Of a stretch of 64,000 bases of DNA, positions 46,612-54,532 are shown piece after piece. The stretch is from positions 2,790,001-2,854,000 of the forward strand of contig NZ_CP103288.1 of assembly GCF_024758005.1 (NCBI RefSeq). Reading direction: 5' to 3'. Below the pieces are notes generated by a model. The model ran no database searches. It was not told the DNA's origin and saw only the letters and a program-made list of their open reading frames with translations. This DNA is from Pseudarthrobacter sp. NS4. GTDB lineage: Bacteria > Actinomycetota > Actinomycetes > Actinomycetales > Micrococcaceae. Numbering within the stretch: position 1 is the stretch's first letter; every line of letters starts with the position of its first letter. A program made the translations under genes and the position numbers.

Positions 46612-47553
46612 TTGACCGAGAGCAGCAGCTCCCACTACCAGGTCCTTCGGGTGGCCATCACCGCCACCGAGAAGGAAATCAAGGTGGCCTACCGCCGTGC
46701 TGCCCGCACCGCCCATCCGGACCACGGGGGTGACGCTGCGGCCTTCCGGAGGGTAACAGCGGCTTACGAAACCCTCATCGATCCCCAGCGCCGAAAAGCA
46801 TACGACCGTTCCTATGCCGCAGGCAGTGTCAGGGACAGTTCCGCCGACAATGAACCGCACTTCGATGCTCCTCCTGCAGGCAGCCGGGCGTCCGCCACCG
46901 TCCACCGGCCCGGCAGCGCCAGGAGCACGGCCGGGGATCCGCCCATCTACGTGCCGCCGTTCACCCCAGGCGAGGTTCCGCTTATTCCGCCTGCACAGGC
47001 CAGCCAGCAGGTTCACGGGATGCCCCGCAAACGCGGCATCTTCGGAGCTGAAGCAAGGATCCAAAGGGAGATGCGCACAGTCCAGCTCCTGACCCGCCAG
47101 GTGTTGCCCCCCATTCCGGCAGCCCGGCTCATCAACGGCCTTCAGTCGCCGGCAGATAACAGCCACATTGACCACGCCGTACTTTCCGGGTACCGGCTGG
47201 CACTCATCAATTCCATGCTCCTTCCCAAAGGCGCGTACGCCTGGGACGGAAGGACCCTCAACCATGGCGCGCGCAGCATCGCCCCGCCACAGCTGGCCCA
47301 CCTGGTGCGGGCAATGCAGGACATCTTTCCGGAACTGAACGTCACAGGCTGGACAGTGGTTCTCAGTCCCAGCGGAAACCTGCACGAGCCGGTCATCGAC
47401 CAGCACCGGCGTTCTGCGGGTGCACTCGAGTCGGTCCAGATTGTCAACGGTGCAGGGATGGTGCGTGGAGTCAAGGAGTTCCTGGCCTCCGGTCCGGCGC
47501 CCAATACCGTGAATGTGCCCGTGCTGGCCAGGCTGTTGCGCGGCATGCACTGA
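46612..47553 (+). CDS. J-domain protein with NERD-like C-terminal region
   Basis: 313 residues. The N-terminal J domain (about 6-70) has HYQVLRV, AYRRAARTAHPDHGG with an intact HPD tripeptide and ETLIDPQRRKAYDRSY; it should stimulate an Hsp70. A Pro-rich linker follows. The C-terminal part (about 150-313; NSHIDHAVLSGYRLALINSM, AYAWDGRTLNHG, VTGWTVVLSPSGN, NTVNVPVLARLLRG) resembles a NERD nuclease-like fold in which the usual IDSK catalytic step reads INSM. The fold assignment is inference. A TTG start is likely, 7 bases after AAAGGA; no in-frame ATG exists nearby. Confidence 0.7.
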   Translation: MTESSSSHYQVLRVAITATEKEIKVAYRRAARTAHPDHGGDAAAFRRVTAAYETLIDPQRRKAYDRSYAAGSVRDSSADNEPHFDAPPAGSRASATVHRPGSARSTAGDPPIYVPPFTPGEVPLIPPAQASQQVHGMPRKRGIFGAEARIQREMRTVQLLTRQVLPPIPAARLINGLQSPADNSHIDHAVLSGYRLALINSMLLPKGAYAWDGRTLNHGARSIAPPQLAHLVRAMQDIFPELNVTGWTVVLSPSGNLHEPVIDQHRRSAGALESVQIVNGAGMVRGVKEFLASGPAPNTVNVPVLARLLRGMH

Positions 47554-47575
47554 CTGCGGTCGGTAGGATGGGAAC

Positions 47576-48043
47576 GTGTTCCGCATCCTCTTCCACGCCC
47601 CTGAAATCCCCGGCAATACGGGCAACGCCATCCGGCTTGCTGCTATTACCGGGGCTGAACTGCATCTCGTGGAACCCCTGGGTTTCGACTTCTCAGACGC
47701 CAAGCTGCGCCGGGCCGGACTCGATTACCATGACCTCGCCGTCGTCACCGTGCACAAAAACATCGACGACGCCTGGCAGCACCTGCAGCCCGAACGCGTC
47801 TACGCGTTCACCTCGGATGGGACGGCCAGCTACACGGACATCGCATACCAGCCGGGGGACGTCCTGATGTTCGGGCGGGAGTCCGTGGGCCTGCCGGAGG
47901 AACTCAAAACGGACTCCCATGTCACTGCCACAGTGCGGTTGCCCATGCTGCCCGCCCTGCGTTCCCTGAACCTCGCAAACGCGGCGTCCATTGCAGTGTA
48001 TGAGGCGTGGCGGCAGCAAGGTTTTGCCGGCGCCCGGACCTGA
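47576..48043 (+). CDS. trmL: tRNA (cytidine/uridine-34-2'-O)-methyltransferase TrmL
   Basis: 155-residue SPOUT methyltransferase that methylates the wobble ribose of Leu tRNAs. The family start FRILFHAPEIPGNTGNAIRLAA and the knotted SAM site LMFGRESVGLPEE, RLPMLPALRSLNLANAASIAVYE-type residues are complete, and the length is normal. GTG start with GGATGGG 5 bases upstream. It begins 22 bases after the J-domain gene and may be co-transcribed with it. Confidence 0.93.
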   Translation: MFRILFHAPEIPGNTGNAIRLAAITGAELHLVEPLGFDFSDAKLRRAGLDYHDLAVVTVHKNIDDAWQHLQPERVYAFTSDGTASYTDIAYQPGDVLMFGRESVGLPEELKTDSHVTATVRLPMLPALRSLNLANAASIAVYEAWRQQGFAGART

Positions 48044-48080
48044 GCCCCCCTGGGCGGCCAAAATGAACTCCCGGCAGCGC

Positions 48081-48107
48081 CCATCCACCCGCACAGCAGC
48101 CCCGAAT
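48081..48107 (+). promoter_or_regulatory. Probable SigK-dependent promoter of sigK
   Basis: CCATCC (48081-48086) and CCGAAT (48102-48107) match exactly the -35 and -10 hexamers known for mycobacterial SigK, here 15 bases apart (mycobacterial spacing is recalled as one or two bases longer). A transcript would start near 48114 and reach the GTG start after about 34 bases. It implies that SigK activates its own operon. Confidence 0.65.
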
Positions 48108-48147
48108 CACTTCTGAGAACATTCCTCGGGGATCAAGGAGCGGCAAG

Positions 48148-48849
48148 GTGACACTTCTGGAGGCAGGGTCCAGGATCAGCCACCGCAACCGCAGCGGCAC
48201 TGCTGAAGATTCACCGCCGGGAGACTTATGCTTGGAGGTAATGGAAACTCCCAACGCGCCGAATTATGAGGCTGCAGCCGCAGTAACCGATTCGCCGACT
48301 GACCTCACCCAACGCCTTTCCAACCTCTTGGGAGGCATAGCCCGCGGTGACCAAGCGGCTTTTGCGGAGTTCTACCAACTCACCTCACGCAGGGTGTTCG
48401 GCATGGCCCGCCGGGTGCTGATCGATCCTGAGCTTAGCGAGGACACCACCCAGGAAGTCTTCCTGCAGGTGTGGCAGAACGCGGCAAAGTTTGATCCCCA
48501 GGCCGGCAGCCCGCTCTCCTGGCTGATGACCATTTCGCACCGGCGTGCTGTGGATAAGGTCAGGTCCTCGCAGTCCTCAACGGACCGCGAGGCGAAATAC
48601 GGCGCCAGCACGCAGGACATCGATCACGACAGCGTTTCCGATGAAGTGGGCAGCAGGCTGGAAGCCGAAGCAGTAGCCCGCTGCCTTGGAACCTTGACGG
48701 AAACGCAACAGGAGTCAGTACGCCTGGCATATTACGGCGGTCTCACATACCGGGAGGTCGCAGAACGGCTGAACGCAGCAGTACCTACCATCAAGTCCCG
48801 CATCCGCGATGGACTGATCCGATTGAAGACCTGTCTGGGGGTGAGTTGA
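48148..48849 (+). CDS. sigK: ECF sigma factor SigK
   Basis: 233-residue RNA polymerase sigma factor of the SigK/RskA pair. Region 2 (about 65-130) has FYQLTSRRVFGMARRVL, EDTTQEVFLQVWQNA and SWLMTISHRRAVD; region 4 (about 180-230) has LTETQQESVRLAYYGGLTYREVAERL and the helix-turn-helix end VPTIKSRIRDGLIRLK. The GTG start has AAGGAG 7 bases upstream and suits the promoter; ATG 48241, with GGAGG only 2 bases upstream, would give 202 residues more typical of the family. The anti-sigma gene begins one base after the stop. Confidence 0.92.
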   Translation: MTLLEAGSRISHRNRSGTAEDSPPGDLCLEVMETPNAPNYEAAAAVTDSPTDLTQRLSNLLGGIARGDQAAFAEFYQLTSRRVFGMARRVLIDPELSEDTTQEVFLQVWQNAAKFDPQAGSPLSWLMTISHRRAVDKVRSSQSSTDREAKYGASTQDIDHDSVSDEVGSRLEAEAVARCLGTLTETQQESVRLAYYGGLTYREVAERLNAAVPTIKSRIRDGLIRLKTCLGVS

Positions 48850-48850
48850 G

Positions 48851-49714
48851 ATGACAGACATGAACCATGGACCCAGCGGCCGTTCCGGCTCCTTCGGCGA
48901 CACTGTTGCCGTGGACCTCGCCTCCGGCCGGGCTGTTGACCTGGCAGAGCTGTATGCCCTGGACGCCGTGACGGACCACGAACGCCAGGCCATCGAGGAT
49001 TACATCTCGACCGCCCCGGAAGCGGAACGGCTCGCCTTCCAGGCACGGGTCCGCCAGGCGCGCGAGACGCTCGCCCGGACTTTCCGGGTTGAAGAGGAGC
49101 CTCCCGCCGATCTGTTCAAGCGCATTGTTGCCCAGTTGCCGCCCAAGGAAGGTCCGAACCAGGACAGCCGGCCCGAGGCCGGCGCTCCCGTTCCCCCTGC
49201 TGGCCCGGATGCCAGTCCTGAGGCCGGCGATGAGCTTGCCAAAGCGCGGCAGCGCAGGAAAGAACGGCGCCGGCCCGGTGCCCGCCGCTGGCTTGCCGGA
49301 GTGGCAGCAGCAGCAGCCATCGCGCTCGGCGGCGTCGGTGTGGGGTCCTACCTCGCGGACCAGAATGACCCACTGAACCAGGTGGTCCGCGCGGCAGACC
49401 TTCGTGAGGCATCCGTGGAGGTCTCCGGGGGCGGCACCGCCACCCTGCTCATCTCCTCGTCCGAGGACGCCGCCGTGGTGAAAATGAACGGCGTCCCGGC
49501 ACCGCCCGAGGGCAAGGTCTACCAGATGTGGCTGATTCCCAAGGACGGTTCGGCCCCCGTCTCGCAGGGGCTGATGGATGAGGAAGCACTGTCCAAACCC
49601 GCAGTAGTGGAGGGTATCTCCTCTGCCGCAGCCCTCGGTATTACCGTCGAACCAGTCGGCGGCTCCGAGTCCCCCACGCTCCCCACCGTTGCGGCCGCAC
49701 CACTCGGTGCCTGA
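48851..49714 (+). CDS. rskA: Anti-sigma-K factor RskA
   Basis: 287 residues. A cytoplasmic anti-sigma domain (about 20-95; AELYALDAVTDHERQAIEDYI, EEPPADLFKRIVAQ), a charged linker, one TM (about 141-163) and an extracytoplasmic RskA domain (about 175-280) with VYQMWLIPKDGSAPVSQGLM. In mycobacteria regulated proteolysis of RskA frees SigK. The SigK-RskA operon and its length fit; no periplasmic sensor or protease partner is adjacent. Confidence 0.93.
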   Translation: MTDMNHGPSGRSGSFGDTVAVDLASGRAVDLAELYALDAVTDHERQAIEDYISTAPEAERLAFQARVRQARETLARTFRVEEEPPADLFKRIVAQLPPKEGPNQDSRPEAGAPVPPAGPDASPEAGDELAKARQRRKERRRPGARRWLAGVAAAAAIALGGVGVGSYLADQNDPLNQVVRAADLREASVEVSGGGTATLLISSSEDAAVVKMNGVPAPPEGKVYQMWLIPKDGSAPVSQGLMDEEALSKPAVVEGISSAAALGITVEPVGGSESPTLPTVAAAPLGA

Positions 49715-49722
49715 CAGTCAAT

Positions 49723-49767
49723 AAAGTGAACGCCCCGTTTCCGGTAAGGAAACGGGGCGTTCACTTT
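49723..49767. terminator. Bidirectional terminator between rskA and the PIG-L gene
   Basis: A perfect 20-bp inverted repeat (49723-49742 with 49748-49767), 5-base loop, starting with AAA and ending with TTT, between convergent genes. Confidence 0.9.
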
Positions 49768-49781
49768 GGTGGGACCAGACG

Positions 49782-50561
49782 CTAAAAGCCCGCAATGGTG
49801 CCGGGGCCGTTGACCGCAACAACATGGAACGCTTCCGCGCTGCGGCCCTCCGGAAGGCCTGCCCGCACGGCATTCGTGCACATCCCGTGGCGGACAGTTG
49901 CCTCCATGGCCTCCACGTCGGGGTGCTGGCTGACGTGGACGTGGATCGCCTTCAGCTTGGCGTCGACGTGGTCCGTGACATCCACAAAGTGGTTCTCCCT
50001 GTCCTCGGGCCCGGCGTAAAGCCACAGCCACGGCAGTTTGTAGGCTTCCAGCCCGGCCTCGGCGAGTTCCGGGTAGGCGAACGGATTTTCCACTGCAGGA
50101 TAGACGGCCCGGGTTACTGCCTCACCCACGGCAAGATGGTCCGGGTGGCTCTTTTGGATCCTTCGCCAGTTCCGTTCCGGATGCATGGACAGTACGACGT
50201 CGGGACGGATTTGGCGGATCAACCTCACCACGCCCTTCATCACCTCGTGCGAGGGTTCGAGGTAGCCGTCCCGTTCATGCAGGTAATGGATGTCGGTGAC
50301 ACCCACCAGCTCCGCTGCGCGGCGCTGTTCGGAGTCCCGCAGGGCGATGATGTCCGCCCGGTGGGCCGGGTCGAAGCCGCCGGCGTCACCGTCGGTCATG
50401 ATGCAGTAGCTGACCTCGACCCCCGCCGCCGTCCACGCTGCGATGGTGCCGGCGGCCCCAAAGTCGATGTCGTCCGGGTGGGCCGCAAAACAGAGCACCC
50501 GCCCAATCCGGTTCGTGGCCGGGTTGAACGGGCTCTGTGCCTGCGTGTTGGAGGCAGTCAA
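49782..50561 (-). CDS. PIG-L family deacetylase
   Basis: 259 residues of the LmbE/MshB/BshB fold, zinc-dependent N-acetyl-sugar deacetylases or amidases. Metal motif [13 protein letters not shown] lies near 26-38 and SHPDH near 137-141, with [12 protein letters not shown] between. Members include MshB and Mca of mycothiol metabolism, but I cannot assign one. The TTG start lies 2 bases after the etfA stop (AAAGG upstream); the longer frame begins within etfA. Co-transcribed with etfBA. Confidence 0.85.
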   Translation of the reverse strand: MTASNTQAQSPFNPATNRIGRVLCFAAHPDDIDFGAAGTIAAWTAAGVEVSYCIMTDGDAGGFDPAHRADIIALRDSEQRRAAELVGVTDIHYLHERDGYLEPSHEVMKGVVRLIRQIRPDVVLSMHPERNWRRIQKSHPDHLAVGEAVTRAVYPAVENPFAYPELAEAGLEAYKLPWLWLYAGPEDRENHFVDVTDHVDAKLKAIHVHVSQHPDVEAMEATVRHGMCTNAVRAGLPEGRSAEAFHVVAVNGPGTIAGF

Positions 50562-50565
50562 AGAA

Positions 50566-51519
50566 TCAGCCTTTTCGCTTCTTGATCTCTGCTGTGGCCT
50601 GCGGCAGCACATCGAAGACGTCCCCGATGATGCCGAAATCGGCAATCTCGAAGACCGGCGACTCGGCGTCCTTGTTCACGGCAACGATGACCTTGGAGGT
50701 CTGCATGCCTGCCTTCTGCTGGATGGCTCCGGAGATGCCCGCGGAGATGTACAGCTGCGGCGACACGGTCTTGCCGGTCTGACCCACCTGGGCATCGTGG
50801 CTGATCCAGCCGGCGTCAGTGGCTGCGCGTGAGGCTCCCACGGCTGCACCCAGGGCATCCGCGAGCTCCTCGACAGGCCCAAAATCGCCGTCCAGGCCGC
50901 GTCCGCCGGCCACCACGATCCGGGCGTCCGTGAGGTCGGGCCGGCCGCTGGCCACTTTCTGTTCGCGGGCGGTGATGCGCGCTGCTGCTGCCGTGCTGCC
51001 GGCGGGAACCTCCACTGTAACGGTCTCAGGCGTGGATGGAACGGGAGCGGGCTCGGCAGCGACGTTGTTGGCCTTCAGGGTTACAACAGAAACGGGAGTC
51101 TTGGCCCGGCAGGCAGTGTTGTAGGAGCCGGCGAGGACGGACTTGTGCGCGGTTCCGTCTGCGTCCACGGCCACCACATCAGTGATGACCCCTGCGTTCA
51201 GCCGGATTCCCACTCGTGCGGCGATCTCCTTGCCCTCAGGCGAGTTGTCCAGGAGGACAATGCCGGCGCCGGTGGTTTCCGCGGCGGCCGCGACGTAGGC
51301 AGCCTTGGGGGCGACCAGGAAATCGTCGAGATCCTGGGCCGAGGGGCGCACTACGGTGTTGACACCGTATTCGGCAAAGGCGGCAGCGACGCCGTCGGAA
51401 AGTTCGCCGTTGAGGGCAACAGCGCCCTCCCCCAGTGAACGAGCCAGGGTCAGCAGCTCAAGGTAGCTCTTCTTGACTGCAGCGCCGGGGTTGTCGATGA
51501 ATACAAGTACTTTTGCCAT
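50566..51519 (-). CDS. etfA: Electron transfer flavoprotein alpha subunit
   Basis: 317 residues. The N-terminal domain (1-190) opens [20 protein letters not shown]; the C-terminal FAD-binding domain has [60 protein letters not shown] residues and [21 protein letters not shown]. With EtfB it carries electrons from acyl-CoA dehydrogenases to the respiratory chain. It starts 14 bases after etfB. Confidence 0.95.
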   Translation of the reverse strand: MAKVLVFIDNPGAAVKKSYLELLTLARSLGEGAVALNGELSDGVAAAFAEYGVNTVVRPSAQDLDDFLVAPKAAYVAAAAETTGAGIVLLDNSPEGKEIAARVGIRLNAGVITDVVAVDADGTAHKSVLAGSYNTACRAKTPVSVVTLKANNVAAEPAPVPSTPETVTVEVPAGSTAAAARITAREQKVASGRPDLTDARIVVAGGRGLDGDFGPVEELADALGAAVGASRAATDAGWISHDAQVGQTGKTVSPQLYISAGISGAIQQKAGMQTSKVIVAVNKDAESPVFEIADFGIIGDVFDVLPQATAEIKKRKG

Positions 51520-51533
51520 GTCTGTGATCCCTC

Positions 51534-52334
51534 TTAGAGCAGCTTCTGGGCGGCCAGGAAGTCAACCAGCTTGATGCCGGCATCGCCTTCGTCGGTGATG
51601 ATGGTACCGGCGGTCCGCGGCGGGCGTTCCTCTGCATTGGTAACGGCGGTCCAGGAACCTGCGAATCCCACCTGTGCGGGTTCAACCCCGATGTCGGCAA
51701 GGGACAACGTGGTGATGCTCTTGCGCTTGGCCGCGATGATGCCCTTGAAGTTGGGGTACCGGGGCTCGTTGATCTGGTCGGTCACGGAGACGACGGCTGG
51801 CAGCGGGGCTTCCACCGTTTCGGAGGACGTATCCGCATCGCGCCGGGCTGTGAGCCGGCCGCCGCTTACCTCCAGCGAAGAGGCAAAGGTGACCTGCGGC
51901 AGATCAAGCCGTTCCGCCAGCTGGGCCGGAACCAGGGATGTTTCGCCGTCGGTGGAGGCCATCCCGGTGATAACCAGGTCCACCGTTGAGGACTGGCCCA
52001 GGTACCGAACGGCTGCCGCCAGCGCGAGGGACGTGGCCGCCGCATCGGAACCGGAGAGTGCATCGTCCGTGAGGTGGACGCCCTCGGTGGCCCCGATCTG
52101 CAGCGCTTTCTTGATGGCGTTGACTGCCCCGGACGGGCCCATGCTCAGGGCGATGACCTGGTTGCCGGCTTTGCTGCCCCCGCGCGCCTCGGCCAGCTGC
52201 AGTGCCGCCTCGAGCGCATATTCATCGAGCTCGGACAGGATGCTTTCATCGCGGTCCGTCGTGTACCCCTCCCCGTTGAGGTGACGGTCGAACTGGGCGT
52301 CCGGTACATGCTTGACCAGGACGATGATCTTCAA
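51534..52334 (-). CDS. etfB: Electron transfer flavoprotein beta subunit
   Basis: 266 residues. KIIVLVKHVPDAQFDRHL begins the fold; AMP/FAD contacts include LALAAAVRYLG, VITGMASTDGETSLVPAQLAERL and PRYPNFKGIIAAKRK. I chose TTG at 52334 since GGAAG lies 4 bases upstream and the protein then starts (M)KIIVLVKHVP as usual; GTG at 52346 would add 4 residues. Partner of the downstream alpha subunit. Confidence 0.95.
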   Translation of the reverse strand: MKIIVLVKHVPDAQFDRHLNGEGYTTDRDESILSELDEYALEAALQLAEARGGSKAGNQVIALSMGPSGAVNAIKKALQIGATEGVHLTDDALSGSDAAATSLALAAAVRYLGQSSTVDLVITGMASTDGETSLVPAQLAERLDLPQVTFASSLEVSGGRLTARRDADTSSETVEAPLPAVVSVTDQINEPRYPNFKGIIAAKRKSITTLSLADIGVEPAQVGFAGSWTAVTNAEERPPRTAGTIITDEGDAGIKLVDFLAAQKLL

Positions 52335-52517
52335 TGTATCTTCCACTGTAGTGACAGCAGCCTTCCATGCTTGTGGACAGCCAGCCGGGTGAGGTCATGG
52401 CCGCGGAATGCCCGGCATGCGGGTTGCTCCTAGCTAACCATATAGGCGCACCCCTGCGCCCTGTTCCGTTAACGCCTGTGTCAGCGCTGCCTGGGCCTGT
52501 CCGCTTCGTGCTTCCAA

Positions 52518-52563
52518 CGACGACGGCGGCGTCCCCTCCATGGTGGGGACGCCGCCGTCGTCG
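52518..52563 (-). terminator. Hairpin downstream of the HtrA gene
   Basis: A perfect 19-bp stem (52518-52536 with 52545-52563) with an 8-base loop that is itself CCATGG-centred. It lies 28 bases past the HtrA stop; the T tract is weak, but the stem is very stable. Confidence 0.8.
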
Positions 52564-52590
52564 CATTCTCTTGTTCAGCTCGGGCCGGTG

Positions 52591-54246
52591 CTAGCCGGCG
52601 GCAGCGCCGAGGGTGACATCGAGAGTTTGCTCCGAGCCGTTGCGCAGGACGGTGATCTTGACGGTGGCACCGGCGGATTGCTCCCGGACCGCTGCCGTCA
52701 ACTGTTCCGGCTCGCCAATGGCAAGATCGTTGAATTTCGTGATTACGTCGCCCACTTTGATCCCTGCCTTGGCGGCAGCCGAGCCGGGTTCAACAGTGGC
52801 CACATCTGCCCCCACCGAGAAGCCGGTAGCGGCACCGGAAGCAGCCTTCTTCTTTACGCTGACGCCCAACTGGCCGTGCGAAGCCTTGCCGGTGTCGATG
52901 ATTTCCTGGGCCACGCGCTTGGCATGGTTTATGGGGATACTGAAGCCCACACCGATGTTGCCGGTCGAGGAGGACAGTGCACCGGATCCGGCCGATGCGA
53001 TGGCCACGTTGACGCCGATGATCTCGCCTCTGCTGTTCACCAGGGCGCCGCCGGAGTTGCCTGGGTTGATGGCAGCGTCCGTCTGGATGACGTTGATGGA
53101 GATCTCACCCTGTTCGGCCGGTGGCTGGCCCTGGCCGCCGTTTGGAGGTGCGAACTGGAAGCCGCCCTCGTCATCGCGCTCGGCGTTGTCTCCCTCTTCC
53201 GGGGCGGCGGCCGAGGCGACGCTGATGGTCCGGTTGAGCGTTGAGACGATACCGTCAGTCACAGTGCCGGTCAGGCCCAGGGGTGAACCGATGGCGATAA
53301 CCGTGTCCCCCACGTTGAGCTTCCCGGAGTTGCCCAGGGTGGCAGGTGTCAGACCTGAGGCATTGTCCACCTTTATGACGGCAAGGTCGGACAACGGGTC
53401 CGTTCCTACCAGTTTCGCCGTGAGCACCCTGCCATCGCTGGTTCGAACCTCGAGGGCTGCGTTTGCCGTCTCGCCATCCAGCGTGACGACGTGCGTGTTG
53501 GTAAGGATGTGGCCCTGGTCGTCCAGGATGATTCCTGAACCTGTCCCACCGGCGCTTCCGCTCGAAGCGCCGATGGTCACCACACTGGGTGATGCCTTCA
53601 GGGCGGCTGCCGTTATCGCATTCACATCATCCTGGTTATTAACGATGACGGTTCCGGGCTGGCTGTTGCTGCCGGTGCTGGCCGTGGACCCCGTGTTACC
53701 GAACAACTCGGCAGACCCGACAGTGGCCACGCTGCCTCCCACCAGGCCGGCGGCAAGGATGCTGGCTACCAGGGTTCCGACGCCGAAGCTGGCCTTTCGC
53801 CGCGGCGCATCCTTGGGATTCGGGGCGAGACCCACCGCTCCTTCCTGGAAAGCGTGCCCATGATTGGCCTGCTGGCCATTGTGCTGGTAGCCCTGGGGAC
53901 CGTACTGGGGGTACTGCTGCGTATTCTGGCTGCCCTGTCCGTAGTATCCGGACTGACCGTGGAACGGCTGGTGGCGGGGGTAGACCGGCCGGGGGCCCCC
54001 GGGAAGTTCCTGGGTGGCGTTGTCCCGTTGCGGCTGGTCCAGCCTTTCCGTGGGGTCCTGCTGTGGTCCCGGCGCGCCGTTGTCGCTGTCTCCCGGGTTC
54101 CGGGGTCCCAGGTCATGATCCGCCGCTTCTTCCGCATGCCGAGCCTCCGCGGTATGCTCCTCCGGCTGGGCGGAGTGCTGCCAGGGGTTCCGGCGGCCCG
54201 GGCGGTTGTCCTCCGGGCCCTGTCCTGGAGTTTGGTTCTCAGTCAT
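52591..54246 (-). CDS. HtrA/DegP-type membrane serine protease with PDZ domain
   Basis: 551 residues. A long Pro/Gln/Gly-rich cytoplasmic tail (1-135), one TM (about 160-180), the trypsin-like domain with His252 (LTNTHVV), Asp287 (SDLAVIKV) and Ser398 (NPGNSGGAL), and a PDZ domain (about 460-545; VGADVATVEPGSAAAKAGIKVGDVIT-type). It degrades or refolds misfolded proteins at the outer face of the membrane. Start at 54246 has AAAGGAAG 4 bases upstream. Divergent from the TPM gene. Confidence 0.93.
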   Translation of the reverse strand: MTENQTPGQGPEDNRPGRRNPWQHSAQPEEHTAEARHAEEAADHDLGPRNPGDSDNGAPGPQQDPTERLDQPQRDNATQELPGGPRPVYPRHQPFHGQSGYYGQGSQNTQQYPQYGPQGYQHNGQQANHGHAFQEGAVGLAPNPKDAPRRKASFGVGTLVASILAAGLVGGSVATVGSAELFGNTGSTASTGSNSQPGTVIVNNQDDVNAITAAALKASPSVVTIGASSGSAGGTGSGIILDDQGHILTNTHVVTLDGETANAALEVRTSDGRVLTAKLVGTDPLSDLAVIKVDNASGLTPATLGNSGKLNVGDTVIAIGSPLGLTGTVTDGIVSTLNRTISVASAAAPEEGDNAERDDEGGFQFAPPNGGQGQPPAEQGEISINVIQTDAAINPGNSGGALVNSRGEIIGVNVAIASAGSGALSSSTGNIGVGFSIPINHAKRVAQEIIDTGKASHGQLGVSVKKKAASGAATGFSVGADVATVEPGSAAAKAGIKVGDVITKFNDLAIGEPEQLTAAVREQSAGATVKITVLRNGSEQTLDVTLGAAAG

Positions 54247-54532
54247 GGGACTTCCTTTCATACTCTTCTGCATTAACTATGAACCGGTTGGCTGGAACAA
54301 GCTCGGATGTTTGCTGAGAGCTTCCTGATGGTCCTCCTGCTGCTCGCGGCCCTGCCCCCGGCCGTTTCGCTGGTGGCATATTCAGGCCGATGGACTGACT
54401 GTGGGGTGCACCATAGAATCAAGATGAATTGCCACAGCGACCTGCGGCTTCACACCTAGCGTGGGGGCGCTGCTGGATTCTGAGACGACTGATTCGTCCC
54501 GAATCGGTGTCAGGCGTGCTGAAGGGTTGCAC

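Noticed and set aside
46604..46615. ATG AGT GCT TGA mini-frame overlapping the J-domain gene start
   Set aside because: The ribosome site touches the ATG directly, leaving no room; more likely chance.
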